Shown: positions 35,951 through 47,144 of the stretch, piece by piece
Layout: every line of letters starts with the position of its first letter
Position numbering within the stretch: position 1 is the first letter of the stretch
Source of the DNA: Anagrus nilaparvatae
Taxonomy: Eukaryota > Arthropoda > Insecta > Hymenoptera > Mymaridae
Direction: 5' to 3'
Assembly (NCBI GenBank): GCA_022575985.1
Contig: JAKSXM010000272.1
Span: 23,804,501 to 23,868,500, forward strand
Length of the DNA: 64,000 nt
Notes under the pieces: generated by a model
Seen by the model: the letters and a program-made list of their open reading frames with translations, nothing else
What the model was told of the DNA's origin: nothing
Database searches by the model: none
Position numbers and translations under genes: made by a program

Positions 35951-36375
35951 ATCTCTTCTTTTTTTCTTATTTTTCTATTATTTCTAATATTTATTATTTT
36001 TAATAAACGTTTAGTCAAAATTATGTTTTATCTTGTTTACCAATGAAAGATATTGAAAATATTCAAGAGAAAAAGTTTAAAAGTTAAATAATTTATTTTA
36101 TATAATATCATCATTTTTGGACTCCCTGAAAAGTATGATAATAACTCATATTTATAAAAAACGTGTAATTGAAGTGTAAACACAACCTAAATTCATGGAG
36201 CAAGTTTACTACACTGAATTTTTGTTTGTGGTCAGAATTTAAATAAATTTGGGTAAATTCATTTTATTTTTCAGCTGAATTTTTTACTTGTTAAAATGCA
36301 TAAATGTTACGCAACATTTAGATTCAATTTGCTACACTGTAAAAAATCTTGTCTGTTTACTATCTGGATCTCCGT

Positions 36376-36648
36376 GTGCGAATCAGTTTGAAGGTGCTAC
36401 GAATGCTTAAAATTAATTAAATAGTTGGGGACCAATATGTTTTATCAAAAAAACTACCCCTGCCCCCTTTTTTTATCTTATAAGCCTAATATAACTGATA
36501 TATATTACAACTATATGCTTCTTTTGGAAGACTACAAAAGGTTTATAAGATTAATAGGAGGGTATCGTGTTTTTTTTTATATAACATATTGGTCCCCAAC
36601 TATTTAATTAATTTTAAACATTACTAGCGCCTCCAAAATGATTCGCAC
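36376..36648. mobile_element. 273-bp palindromic MITE
   Basis: Arms of about 65 bp begin GTGCGAATCA and include TTAATTAAATAGTTGGGGACC, repeated inverted at 36585-36648. The 60-codon ORF across the centre (36425-36607) is a by-product. Confidence 0.7.
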
Positions 36649-36971
36649 TTTTTTGGCGCACACTTGGCGTACAGTAGGTGTGCTCTGTGTGGACCGCCTC
36701 TTGTCTTTTTAAGAATTGGGAAGTAACCTGACCGATGCGACGCCAAGTGGTTTAATAAATAACTAAAGCTGGAGGGTAAAAGAATAAAATTAACATTGAG
36801 GAGATAGGAAGATTTTAAAACTTTTTATTTTTTCTATTAATTTTTAATGCTGAAAATTAAATATTTTTATAAAAAATGATGTAAAAAGAAATAAAAAAAA
36901 AAATTTACCAAAAAAATTATTGTATTATTCCAAATTCTCCTAGTAAAATCGAAAAAAATGATGATATTATA

Positions 36972-37277
36972 ATGTATCATAAGTGTTCTGCTCTAGAAAA
37001 CAAATATGGAACTTTAGAAAAAGTAGACAAATTTTATGCGTGGAAAAAAGTTTTAAGGCTGGGAATAGATAATCTTAAAGGAAAACGAGTGTGTTCTCTT
37101 CATTTTGATGTAAAATATTATATAAGTAAGTATATGGAGTCAAAAATTGTAAATATTCATCCAACCATAGAAACTATTCCTGAAGGTATTTCGGAGTCAG
37201 CTGTTTTGAATGTTGAAGCTAGTACAGCAGTAATAACAGCCTTCTTTAAAAAAAACTATCTATACTTACTTATATAA
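36972..37277 (+). CDS. THAP-like domain fragment inside a fold-back element
   Basis: A 101-codon frame. Residues about 22-47 read FYAWKKVLRLGIDN...VCSLHFDVKYY, followed by HPTIETIPEG. Known THAP zinc fingers (CX2-4C...W...CX2HF...P) have an invariant Trp, the CX2H pair and a C-terminal proline motif. Trp, CSLH and the proline region fit, but the N-terminal CX2-4C pair is not recognisable. It is therefore probably a damaged or partial THAP domain from a transposase-type gene (P element or THAP-derived). The right arm repeats the coding part inverted at 37285-37440. Not likely to make a functional protein. Confidence 0.5.
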   Translation: MYHKCSALENKYGTLEKVDKFYAWKKVLRLGIDNLKGKRVCSLHFDVKYYISKYMESKIVNIHPTIETIPEGISESAVLNVEASTAVITAFFKKNYLYLLI

Positions 37278-37455
37278 TATTTTGCATCAAAATGAAGAGA
37301 ACACACTCGTTTTCCTTTAAGATTATCTATTCCCAGCCTTAAAACTTTTTTCCATGCATAAAATTTGCCTACTTTTTCTAAAATTCCATATTTGTTTTCT
37401 AGCAGAACACTTATGATACATTATAATATTATCATTATTTTTTTTGAATTTACTA

Positions 37456-37767
37456 CACTGAAAAAAAAATCCGCTTGCGGCTAGCGGAATTCCGCTTGTG
37501 GCTAGCGGAATTTTTTTTTCTTATAGCAAACAATTGCAAATGACTTGAAACGCAAAGAAAATTTTAAAAAAAACATTTTTTCTTTTCTTTTTCCAGAATT
37601 TTCTCAAATTTCATCATACGGATTTACGCATATCCCAAGTAAGTGGGAAAAAATTTTTTTTTTAATTTTCTTTACGTTTCAAGTCATTTGCAATCGTTTG
37701 ACGAGAAAAAAATTCCGCTAGCGGCAAGCGAAATTCCGCTTGCCGCAAGCGGATTTTTTTTTCAGTG
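37456..37767. mobile_element. 312-bp TA-flanked MITE inside the THAP fold-back right arm
   Basis: Termini CACTGAAAAAAAAATCCGC... / ...GGATTTTTTTTTCAGTG, with TA at 37454-37455 and 37768-37769. The left arm of the host fold-back (about 36935-36960) preserves the uninterrupted sequence. Internal CTAGCGGAATTCCGCT words repeat at both ends. Same family as 19911-20132. Confidence 0.88.
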
Positions 37768-38170
37768 TAGGATAATTTGGAATAATACAATAATTTTTTT
37801 GGTAAATTTTTTTTTTTATTTCTTTTTCCATTATTTTTTATAAAAATATTTAATTTTCAGCATTAAAAATTAATAGAAAAAATAAAAAGTTTTAAAATCT
37901 TCCTATCTCCTCAATGTTAATTTTATTCTTTTACCCTCCAGCTTTAGTTATTTATTAAACCACTTGGCGTCGCATCGGTCAGGTTACTTCCCAAATAGGC
38001 TATTTTAAATTATCAAAATTTATGACTTTAAAATGAATACTTTTAAGTTGCTGCCTTTGAAAAATGAATCAGAGACACGTGAAAGTGAAGAGCTAATAAT
38101 TAATTCATTAAAAATTAACCTACTAAAAAATAAAAAATCTTAGTAAAATCCTATCTTACAAAAATTTCTT

Positions 38171-38833
38171 TAAAAGTTAAAACTGAAGCTATAAATTTTA
38201 AAATAGTGAATTTCCAGTATTTGAGATAAGATACCATGCTTATAATTCCCCCTAAATAATTTTAAATCATAAGTTGTTTATTAATTTCAAGTATTTAACA
38301 ATATTTATCATAAAGTTCTCCTTAGAAAAGTTTTCTTTTTTTTAATTTCTGTTTGATTTAGTGGTTCACATTTAAATTTCTTTCAGTAAATTGTCCATTG
38401 GCACCAATAACTTCTTAATTTGATTTGTATTCGCTCAATTTACCATGCATTAGCAATATAAATTAAAATTTATTCTGTAGCTAAAACAATAGAAAATTTT
38501 TCTAATTTTAATTATTTGCATGTATGAAATAGAATGCATAAATTAAACTAAACTATTTAAATTTAAAAGTGTGGGTTGGAGCAGTTTCACGCAAGAAGAG
38601 TTGAACATACAATGGCATCATTTGATATCCGAGTTCGTATGATCCGTTTCAGAAAATTTTTATAAAATTGAAACTAAAAAAAAATACTTTCCCCTATTTT
38701 TATACTTTCCAAATCTTATTCAGATAATTCTGTTTAATCGTGTTCATAAGATTTTATTATAGTCATCCATTATTATTATTTCTGGATGCATTTTAAAAGG
38801 TCATATTTCTTATTTTTTTAATTTAACTTTTAG
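38171..38833. other. C-type upstream flank, gene-free
   Basis: It aligns with 56230-56878 upstream of ZF9. No coding signal seen. Confidence 0.5.
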
Positions 38834-38930
38834 CCAAGAGAACCGTACCCACCGAGGCCAGGAGTCCAATTTCAACGGTAAAAGTAACTTCAAGAGGTTG
38901 CTGCTAAGTATCCGAGTATTATTTCATAGG
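38834..38930 (+). other. conserved plus-strand exon-like block, copy 1
   Basis: Bordered by AACTTTTAG^CC and CATAGG^GTAAGTTT, i.e. consensus acceptor and donor on the plus strand. The interior (GAGTCCAATTTCAACGG..AAAGTAACTT..GAGAGGTTGCTGCTAAGTA in the second copy) is preserved at 56879-56968 better than its surroundings, with a 7-bp length difference. It could be an exon of a divergent transcript or simply a slow-evolving noncoding block. Confidence 0.3.
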
Positions 38931-41096
38931 GTAAGTTTCTAACTTTACAAATTTACTGTTTTTTTTTTCAATGGAATAATTTTTTCTTAGTTTATTAATG
39001 GAACATGTTTATAGGGAGGGGTACTTCAGAACTTGAAAATTAAGGGGGGGGGTCAAAATTGTCCTATTTAAGGGGGGGGGTCTTTGTTTTAATTAAGGGG
39101 GGGGGTCAAATGAGACTTAGAATAATTAAGAGACTTTGAAAAATCTGGGCTTAAGGACTTAGGATACTACAGGTTTATGGACTTAAAATAATATGGATTT
39201 AGGGACTTGGAATAATATTGATTAAGGGACTTGGAATAATTCAGGTTTAGGCAATCAAAATAGTTTGGGTTTAGAATCTTAACAGCTAGTAAAGTGATAA
39301 TTACAAATTATAAAATTAGAAAATTGTATTGCAATGTTGAGTAACATTTGTATTATACCTCGTCCTCAGCTAGAAGTAAACACGTTCCAAGCATTTAGGT
39401 TGTGTTTACACAAACCGGTTATAAGTTTTTGAGGAGGATTCCTGGAAAAGTAAAAATGCCCGGGTAACAATAAGCTATTCCATGAAACAAGAGACACTGC
39501 AATTCAGTAAATACAAATATTTATGGGGTATTTAAGGCTCTCTTTAACTCTCTTATGACCCACGCAAATTTCTAGTCAAGTTACAAGCTTTGGGGTAAGT
39601 TCCATAATACCGTACGGCTGAAAATAAGCAATATCTGGTTTTTGTAAATAAGCATTTGTTGTATAATAAGCAATTAAATTGAAAAAGACCTATCTACAAA
39701 ATCGTATAGGGTTTTCTTCAGCCGTATGGCAGCATAGTTAAAATGGTTTTTAGCAAAGAAATGTACTGTTACTGCACTTGTTATTTCAAGCAGTTCAAGA
39801 ATAATGCAGTGGCTCGTAAATGAATGCCTTGCAGCTGCTGACAAGAAAAATAAATATTGCATATATATTTATTAATATTCTTTTGCTGCATAAAATTTCG
39901 TTAGAAAATTCAAACAGATTATTAAAAAAGAACAAATGATTGGTGCGCAATAATTATAAAATGTTCGAAACAGTGGGAAAAATTTAATAGCAGTCTAAAA
40001 TTGGACGAAAAATTTTCTTCAGTCATTGAATTTTTTTTTTTTAACATGCAACATTATTTTAGGCAGGCGAGGGGGTACTTCAAGCATGTAATTTAAAGGG
40101 GGAATTAGAATAATATAATGGAATTAGAATAATTGCAATTTAGGGACTTAGAATAATTTCGATTGAGTTACTTAGAATAATTTCAATAAAGGAGTATAGA
40201 ATTATAAGGATTTTAGGAGCTAAAATTAAAATGATAAAGGTTTCAGGATTCAAAATATAAATTTAAGCATGATCCATGTTTGTTGGTTGTGAGTTCACAA
40301 ACCGGTTGTAAGTTTTTTTGTTGAAAATTTCGCATTTATTTTTTTCCCCTCAGACTTATCACCTACTATTACATTTAGTATACTATGTACGAAATTAAAA
40401 AAATTTCATTACATATCCAATAAAAATAACATTTTTTTAGAGTCTTGCATTTTTTAACGATTTATAAAATTTTATTGGAGAAACTTTTAGATCAATCAGA
40501 ATTCCAAATATTTATTAGTCACTTATCAAAGAGTTTGTAATTTTAAAAAAATTCTTGTGCAAAAAACATTTTATTGATTAAATTCAAAATAGATAACAAT
40601 TTTCTTGATTGTTTGCTGAAACAACTGCAATTACAAAAAAATAGGTTTATATTTAGAAAAGGTTTAAAAAAGTGAGATATCTTATGTTTCTAAAATACAA
40701 AAACTTTCGAAAAATTTTTAATACTTTTCAAAAACTATTTTTTAAAGTAATTTAATAAACTTTTTTTCTTAATTTTTGTATTTAAATGCATGAAAAATTA
40801 ACATCTTATGAACATTTTCTCAATATTTTATAATTCTTAATAAAGTACAATAAGAGCTTTTAATTATTACAAATACGTCAAAATTTTTACTCCTTCATTA
40901 ACCAGAAAATTTAAATTTAAAATGAATGCGATATATAAAAACTTAAAAAATTTTTTTAGCTTAGTAAATGTGCTTAGAATAATTTATATTTTTAGACTAA
41001 GATCCTACTTATAATTTAAAAAACAGTAGCTTACGTCTTAGCAAAATAAACAATAGTCACCTAATTTTACTTATCACTTCTTGAATTACTTATAGA
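38931..41096. other. gene-free stretch with G-runs and short tandem words
   Basis: Several GGGGGGG(G)TC runs occur at 39045-39105. Words of the form GGGACTTAGAATAAT recur about every 25-30 bp at 39110-39270 and again at 40100-40210. The string CACAAACCGGTTATAAGTTTTT near 39410 recurs near 40300 and (inverted) near 1570. The ORF at 39674-39862 is unsupported. From about 40690 the sequence is B-type 3' flank. Confidence 0.45.
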
Positions 41097-42074
41097 ATTA
41101 TTCAAATATAGAATTCATCATTTATTTCGTCCTTCTCGTCCGCCAAGATATCTTCAGCAGCTATTTCGTAAATCAAGTCATCTGACTAAATTTTTCTTCT
41201 TTCACATCAACTTCATCTGTAAAAATAAAAAAGTTTTATTACTTCATTCGTTCCAAATTTTCAAAAAATTATTTTTTTTACTTACTCGTAATTGAATTTT
41301 CATTTGATGAGAAACTTTTGCCACTAATCATAAATTCGCTATTTTCCTCAAGTAAAGACTTTTTGGAAGCTCTAGGAACAAACGGTTTTTGTTCAATTTT
41401 AGTAAAAGATGTTTTACAATAGTCACAAACAAAAATTTTATTCGATTTCTTTGCGGTATTGTGATTGGCCTTTGGCAATGTACTTGTATCGTGAGACTTT
41501 TCATGATTACAAAGATTATCTCTCCGAAAAAAAAATTTATCACAAACATTGCGTTTGTGAGATCTATCACCAGTGTGAACTCGAAAGTGTTGTATTAATT
41601 CAGGCTTTGTGACAAATATCTTGTTGCAAAGATCGCACTCTAATTTCTTGATGCCAGAGTGAGTTTTCTCATGACGTCGAAGATTACTTGAATTGTTAAA
41701 AGTCTTGTCACATGCAGTGCATTTGTAAGGTCTATCGCCAGTGTGAACTCGAAGATGTTTTTTTAAATCACCTTTCTGAACAAATTTCTTGTTGCAAAGA
41801 TCGCACTCAAAATTCTTTAGACCTGAGTTATGAAAATTTAGTTTATGAAAATTAAGACTGCTTGATTTAGTAAAAGTCTTGCCACACGCATCCAATTTTA
41901 AGGTCTATCACCAGTGTGAACTCGAAGATGTTTTTGTAAACTACCCTTTTCAATAAATTTCTTGTTGCAAATATCGCACTCGAATTTCTTTATGTCTGTG
42001 TGCGCCTTTAAATGATTATTAAATGATGTTTTGTATTTGTAAGTTTTTGAGCACTTGCAACACTTGTATTCCAT
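41097..42074 (-). pseudogene. ZF7: decayed subfamily B zinc-finger gene
   Basis: The start MEYKCCKC (42074), acceptor (42094), donor ACGA^GTAAGT (41286/41285) and tail acceptor (41217) are all present. About eight finger positions exist. In finger 3 a 1-bp deletion turns the conserved CCTTACAAATGT into CCTTAAAATTG, creating an in-frame TAA (41898-41900) and shifting the frame. Finger 7 has RNVC in place of CNVC, and the last finger lacks its His part. The tail exon has lost a C (TTTAGTCAGATG against TTTAGTCCAGATG in ZF2), a second frameshift, and the region encoding REVANMTNS is shortened. With at least two frameshifts it cannot give the ancestral protein. Confidence 0.9.
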
Positions 42075-42605
42075 AACTTGAAGAATGGGTAAACTGTAAA
42101 TAAGAATGACGAGATTATACACTAGATTTAGTATAAAAATTAATAACGGTAACTTTTTCATAAGAAGCAAAGATTAATTTTCTAAACACTGTGCTTGAGG
42201 GAAATAGTGATTCAGTTTTTGCTATGGTCAAAGTATCTTAGAATAGAAAATTAGACAAATGCTATTTTTTAGACATATGTGGGATTCGAGTCAACCTGAA
42301 GATAACTGTCTATTTGATTATTGTATTTTTATGAATAATATTTGAGATTTTGTAAAGTTTGAGAATATTTCAGTTGCGTATTTTATCTTTCTAAAAAATG
42401 TGTTTGTTTCCGGGTCATATGGTGCTTTATGTAATACATAAAATCAAAAAAAGTTTTTTTTAAATAATAAATTATGTAAAAATTTTAAGAACTTAATTCG
42501 ATGAAATCACGCGATAGACTATTATGAGAAAAAGGAAATCTAAAAAACTCCCACTACTAAAAAAATTTTTTGTCACATCTGCTTATTGTAATATCGATAA
42601 ATTAC

Positions 42606-43230
42606 CTGCGATGAGATTATAATTTTAAAGAGTTTTATTTCGAGGGGCTATCGTCTTGGAAATCACAAATTTGATTTTTTTTGATTTTTTTTGATTTTTC
42701 ATGATTTTTTGTGATTTTTTTTGGTAAACATCGCTAAATATTATATTGAATAGTAAAAAATAGATTTTTGAGGTCTAGGGTGAATTATAAGGCTAAAGAA
42801 CGCAAAAAATCGCGAAAAATCACGAAAAAAATCACTAAAAATCACAAAAAATCATTAAAAGACGGAAATAAACCATCTCAACTAGTAACGATTCATGATA
42901 GAGGTACAAATAAGCCAAAATCAGAAAAAAATCAACAAAAATTTTTTAAAATCAAATTCGCGATTTCCAAGACGGTAGCCCCTCGTTTTATTTTTACATG
43001 TTTTTATGTTTTTATTAATAAATTAATTATTTGACTAGCAACGTACTAAATTTTATTTACTAAAATTCCAGTTCTATAAGGTAAAGTATTAGTCTGGGCA
43101 AATAAAATTGATTCCCTACACATAATATTTAAAATTATTTATTTATTTCAGTTGGTATTCGAATTAAATTTTGTTTATTACGTTATTATTTACAAGTTTT
43201 AATAAAATTTCTATCGAGTAACGGTCGTTT
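42606..43230 (-). promoter_or_regulatory. ZF7 noncoding exon 1 and promoter block (type B) with MITE
   Basis: The donor ATCGCAG^GTAATTTAT ends exon 1 at 42606. The exon is interrupted at 42641-42985 by a MITE. The rest of the type B block follows to about 43230. Confidence 0.5.
42641..42985. mobile_element. 345-bp hAT-like MITE with 8-bp TSD
   Basis: Termini CGAGGGGCTATCGTCTTGG and, inverted, CCAAGACGGTAGCCCCTCG. The flanking TTTTATTT (42633-42640) is duplicated at 42986-42993. The orphan B promoter at 62475-62495 shows the empty site AGTTTTATTTTTACATG. An 8-bp duplication is typical of hAT elements. The interior is low-complexity (GATTTTTTTT and AAAATCAC repeats), and the 88-codon ORF is a by-product. 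Confidence 0.88.
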
Positions 43231-43802
43231 CTTATCTTTCAACAATTGTTCTTATTATTATTGTAATATTTAGAATTTTAATTTAAGTCAATTTTTCAAA
43301 TTTTGTAAATTGATCAAAAGATGCCTGTTACTTTAATCTTTAAAAATTTACTCAAGTGTAGAATTATTTAAAGTTCATAATAAAAAATTAATCGTTACTA
43401 AATTAACGCATTTTTTAATTCCATAAACAAATTCTTTGTCAAATTGTAAACTTTTTATTGAATTCTAAAAGAAATTAATATATCTAAATATTTTTGGAAA
43501 TTTATAAAAATGGTCGCTAATAATGAATTAATAAAAAATAAAATAAATGTAAGCACAGTTACCTACTTAATTTTTTTTTTAACTGTAACATTAAATAAAT
43601 TTTTACATTATATTGCGCACTTTTGTGCCTTTAATAAAGTTTGCAGTTTCCTAGACTTAGAAATTAATGCACTGACAAGAGAAGTTCACTACTTTTGTAA
43701 CGCAAAATTACACCAAATGGTTATGGACGAGTTTATTTTGTTAAAAAACACGTCGACCACTCTTAGTTCATACCAATGGGCCTTGGTTCGATGTTGGCTC
43801 AA
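43231..43802. other. gene-free stretch
   Basis: Past the B promoter. The 133-codon plus-strand frame (43510-43911) runs into the palindrome at 43803 and shows no recognised domain, so it is not called. Confidence 0.35.
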
Positions 43803-44447
43803 TGTTTTAAAAGGAAGATATGACTTACACCACCGAAAAACTACCTCACCGGAGTTTTTGCCACAGAGAGCACGCCACAAAAGTATGACAACAAAATATT
43901 TTTACACATAAAAATTGCATACAGAGTATAATATAAAAACATTTTTTGGATACGATTTTATTTGACCAACAGTGATTTTTACACGTATATTTTTAATGTC
44001 GATTTTTGATATGAAAAATTTAACCACCTATAAAGTTTGACACAAAAAAGTTGAGCACAAGAATATTTATTTAACATTTTGATCTTTGACCCAAAATTTT
44101 TCGTAAAATTAGTCTCTATAATATTAAAAAAAGGGGGAAAAAGTACCGCATAGTATGAAATGTTTCTATTTTTTTTTTAATATTCTCGTAGTAAACTTTT
44201 TGGTGTCAAACTTTACGGTAGTTAAATTTTTCGTGTCAAAAATTGACATTAAAAATATACGTGTGAAAATCATTGATGGTCAAATAGAATCGTATCCAAA
44301 AAATATTTTTATATTATACTATGTGTGCAATTTTAATGTGTCAACAGTTTTTGGTGGTTAACTTTTGTAGCGAACTCTCTGTGGCAAAATCTCCGGTGAC
44401 GTAGATTTTCGGTGGCGTAAGTCATATCTTCCTTTTAAAACAGGGTT
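43803..44447. mobile_element. ~645-bp palindromic element
   Basis: The left arm (TTTTAAAAGGAAGATATGACTT...CACCGGAG.TTTTGCCACAGAGAG...) reappears inverted at about 44190-44447, around a centre near 44110. Arm divergence is noticeable. No target duplication resolved. Confidence 0.72.
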
Positions 44448-44539
44448 TTTTGGTTATTTTCAATAAAACGCTGCAATAATAAGAAAATAAAATAAATAAT
44501 AATATTTGTTTATTTTTTATAATCAAAAATGTTGATACC

Positions 44540-45430
44540 CGTGAATGGCATTAGAAGAACGTTTTCAGAGTCAAGACCCAAATACTTTTATTCAACGATT
44601 TCAAAAACATATGACCTATCATTTTGCGGACAATCAAAATATTCTCATGAAATATATCAGAATAACCTTTTTAGTCCAGAAGCTTTATATGCTAGATGCA
44701 AGTACTTTTTTTTTAACTTTTATGTAAGGATACTCATATGTGATAGGTAAGTTTTTCGATAACCTGATTTCAAATTTTTAGGTCCCGACCCCAAGAAAAC
44801 CGCCCTAACATCTAGTAACTGAATTTTTCAATTTTGAAGGTTATTTTGACATATTTCAGAAGAAACATTTCTAATTGTCCTTAAAATTATAAAAAATATG
44901 TTTCCGAAAACTTTCTCCAAATGCCATTTAGGGGCAACTATCAGTCAAATTTAAGCATTTTTCTTGATATACATATTCATCAAATTCGCACAAAAATGAC
45001 TGGGCTAAGGATTTTGGGATCGCTGATTCCAAATTTTTAGGTCCTAATCTCGAAAAATTAGCCCTAATTCCGGAAAACCGTATCTTTTGACCAATTACAA
45101 AGGTTACTTTGACTTATTTCATAAGAAATAATTCTATAATGATGATTGATATGTTTTTGAGGCTATGGTCTAAATATTCTTATTCAACGACCTCGAAAAC
45201 ATATTTATTTTTTTAAGGACAATTAGAAATCTTTCTTATGAAATATTTTAAAATAACTTTAAAAATTGACCAAAAAATACAGTTTTTCGGTAATAGGGCT
45301 GTTTTCTCGGGGTCGGGACTGAAAAATTTTAAATCAGCGTATCAAAAAACTTACATATCACTTATAAATAACCTTTAGCACAAAATTCAAGAAACAAGTG
45401 CATATATTTAACGTATACGGCTTCTGAACT
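44540..45430. repeat. dispersed repeat with internal inverted and direct copies
   Basis: Words such as TTATTCAACGA..TC.AAAACATAT (44590, 45178), CTAATTGTCCTTAAAA (44872, inverted near 45215) and ACAGTTTTTCGGTAATAGGGC recur here and at 16490-16710. No protein is encoded. The nested small ORFs are by-products. Confidence 0.55.
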
Positions 45431-46262
45431 ATTGCAAATTATGGAAGTTAGTTAATTTTTATTTTTTATCTTATACAGAAATATATAAGATTTATCTGAA
45501 AAAAGCAACAGAAAATTAACCTGAAAATCCGAAAAATCATTCACAATGTTCTTTCATCAGTGGAAAAAGCTGATCCCAGAAGTTCAAGCTAGAAACTACT
45601 CAAAAACCATCTAAACTCACAAAAGTTTTGTTGCTTTTATATTATTTTTTTTTCGAAGAACTATAATTTTTATAAAGATTTTTAAATTATTAACAAAAGC
45701 AAAAAATGTGAAATTTCATAAAATGATAATTAAACTTGTTTGTTTCAAAAATATAAAAAGGTTTCAAAATAATGATTATACGCAAACAAAAAACTAGTAA
45801 ACTCATTAATTTCTAATTTCGTTTACTTTAAACTTAAAATTACTAACGTAATTTTTTGCCAAACTAAAATTTCATTATTTTACTAAACTTTACTCATTTT
45901 TTTGGTAAATTTACGAATTTGTGTTTATTAAATTCGTTGAGTTTAATTTTACTAGATTTTTGTTTGCGTCAATTTTTTATTCTATTTGTTTTAAATTACC
46001 AAGTAAAATTATAACAATTTTATAAATTACTGAATTTAAGTACCTATAATAAATTTTTATTTCTCGCCAAACTGACAATTGTCATTACAAGTAGAATAGT
46101 TTATTTTTTGTTTTTCATTTTAGACTTACTTTAAAAGAAGTAGTCTTTGACTAAAATTAAATTTTATTTTACTATTTTACTTAAAAATATTAATCTAATC
46201 AAAAAACTTGCTGCTAGATAAATTATTTATCAGTTCTTCGAATAAAACGTTGGTAACATTAG
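45431..46262. other. type A 3' flank
   Basis: Contains the conserved A-type 3' block at 46045-46140. The 45680-45790 part (AAAAGCAAAAAATG.GAAATTTCATAAAATG) recurs at 63365-63460 downstream of ZF11. No gene. Confidence 0.5.
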
Positions 46263-47144
46263 TTACTTCTTTCCGACTTCTTTCTTAATCTCTTTCTTTA
46301 TTTCATACTTCACATCATCCAGGAGATTGTCAATAGAAGTTTCATAAATAAAATCATCTGGACAAATTTTTTCTTCTTTTATATCAACGACCTCATCTCT
46401 TACCAAACCTTTAATAGAACAAAAAAATTAATTAATTAAAATATTATTTTCTTACAATCGTTATTAACATAAAAAAACTGAATACTTGCCATACTCACTT
46501 GCTGTTGAACTACCATCAGATGCTAGATTTTTGTCAATTATCTTATTTCTGCAAACTTCAACAAGTTCAGATTCCTTAAGGATATCGGATGATTCTTTCT
46601 TACTTCTTCTAAAATACTGGTTAATTTTCCCTCTTTTTTGTATAATTTTCATTTCATTAGTTTGTGGATTACTACTTTTCAACGGAAAAAGTATTGAATT
46701 CTTATTCGAAACATTACCTCCATTCACTTTTGCGTTTTTACTCGAATTGTGAGTTTTTTTATGATTTCGAAGACTACTTGCATGCAAAAAACTTTTGTCA
46801 CACAGATTGCAATTTAAAGATTCTTCCATGTTGTGAACTCTAAAATGTTGTATTAAAACAAATTTTCTAGTAAATTTCTTTTTGCAAAGATCACACTCGA
46901 ATTTCTTGATGCCAGAGTGAATTTTTTTATGGATATTAAGACTGCCTAATTGCGTAAAAGTCTTGTCACATGATTCACATTTGTAAGGTCTATCACCAGT
47001 GTGAACACGAATATGCCTTGTTAGATCATCTTTTCTAGTAAAGCTCTTACTGCAAAGATCGCATTCGAATTTTTTGATGCCAGAGTGAAATTTTTCATGA
47101 CGTCGAAGATGACCTAATTGAATAAAAGTCTTATCACATGCGTC

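Larger units (their letters stand above)
36716..37994. mobile_element. fold-back element carrying a THAP-like fragment in both arms
   Basis: Left arm 36716 to about 37105; right arm about 37285-37994 inverted and interrupted by a 312-bp MITE. Ends read TTGGGAAGTAACCTGACC / GGTCAGGTTACTTCCCAA. With the MITE removed the arms are about equal (~390-400 bp). The spacer is about 180 bp. The THAP-like coding sequence is present on the plus strand in the left arm and on the minus strand in the right arm. Confidence 0.82.
36236..38170. mobile_element. ~1.9-kb composite insertion relative to the ZF9 unit
   Basis: ZF9's upstream flank runs continuously from TTTTTGTTTCTGGTCAGAA into ..AAAACTAAAGCTATAAATTTTAAAATA (about 56215-56245). 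In the ZF6 unit the same two sequences are about 1.9 kb apart (36235 and 38171). Inside are a 273-bp palindromic MITE, a THAP-bearing fold-back with its own MITE, and unassigned flanks. A deletion in the ZF9 unit is the alternative. Confidence 0.65.

Noticed and set aside
36425..36607. 60-codon ORF beginning MGTNMFYQKNYPCPL
   Set aside because: It spans the centre of a 273-bp palindromic MITE and shows no conserved protein features.
43510..43911. 133-codon plus-strand ORF
   Set aside because: Its 3' third lies inside a palindromic element, it has no paralog or motif, and no splice or start context supports it.
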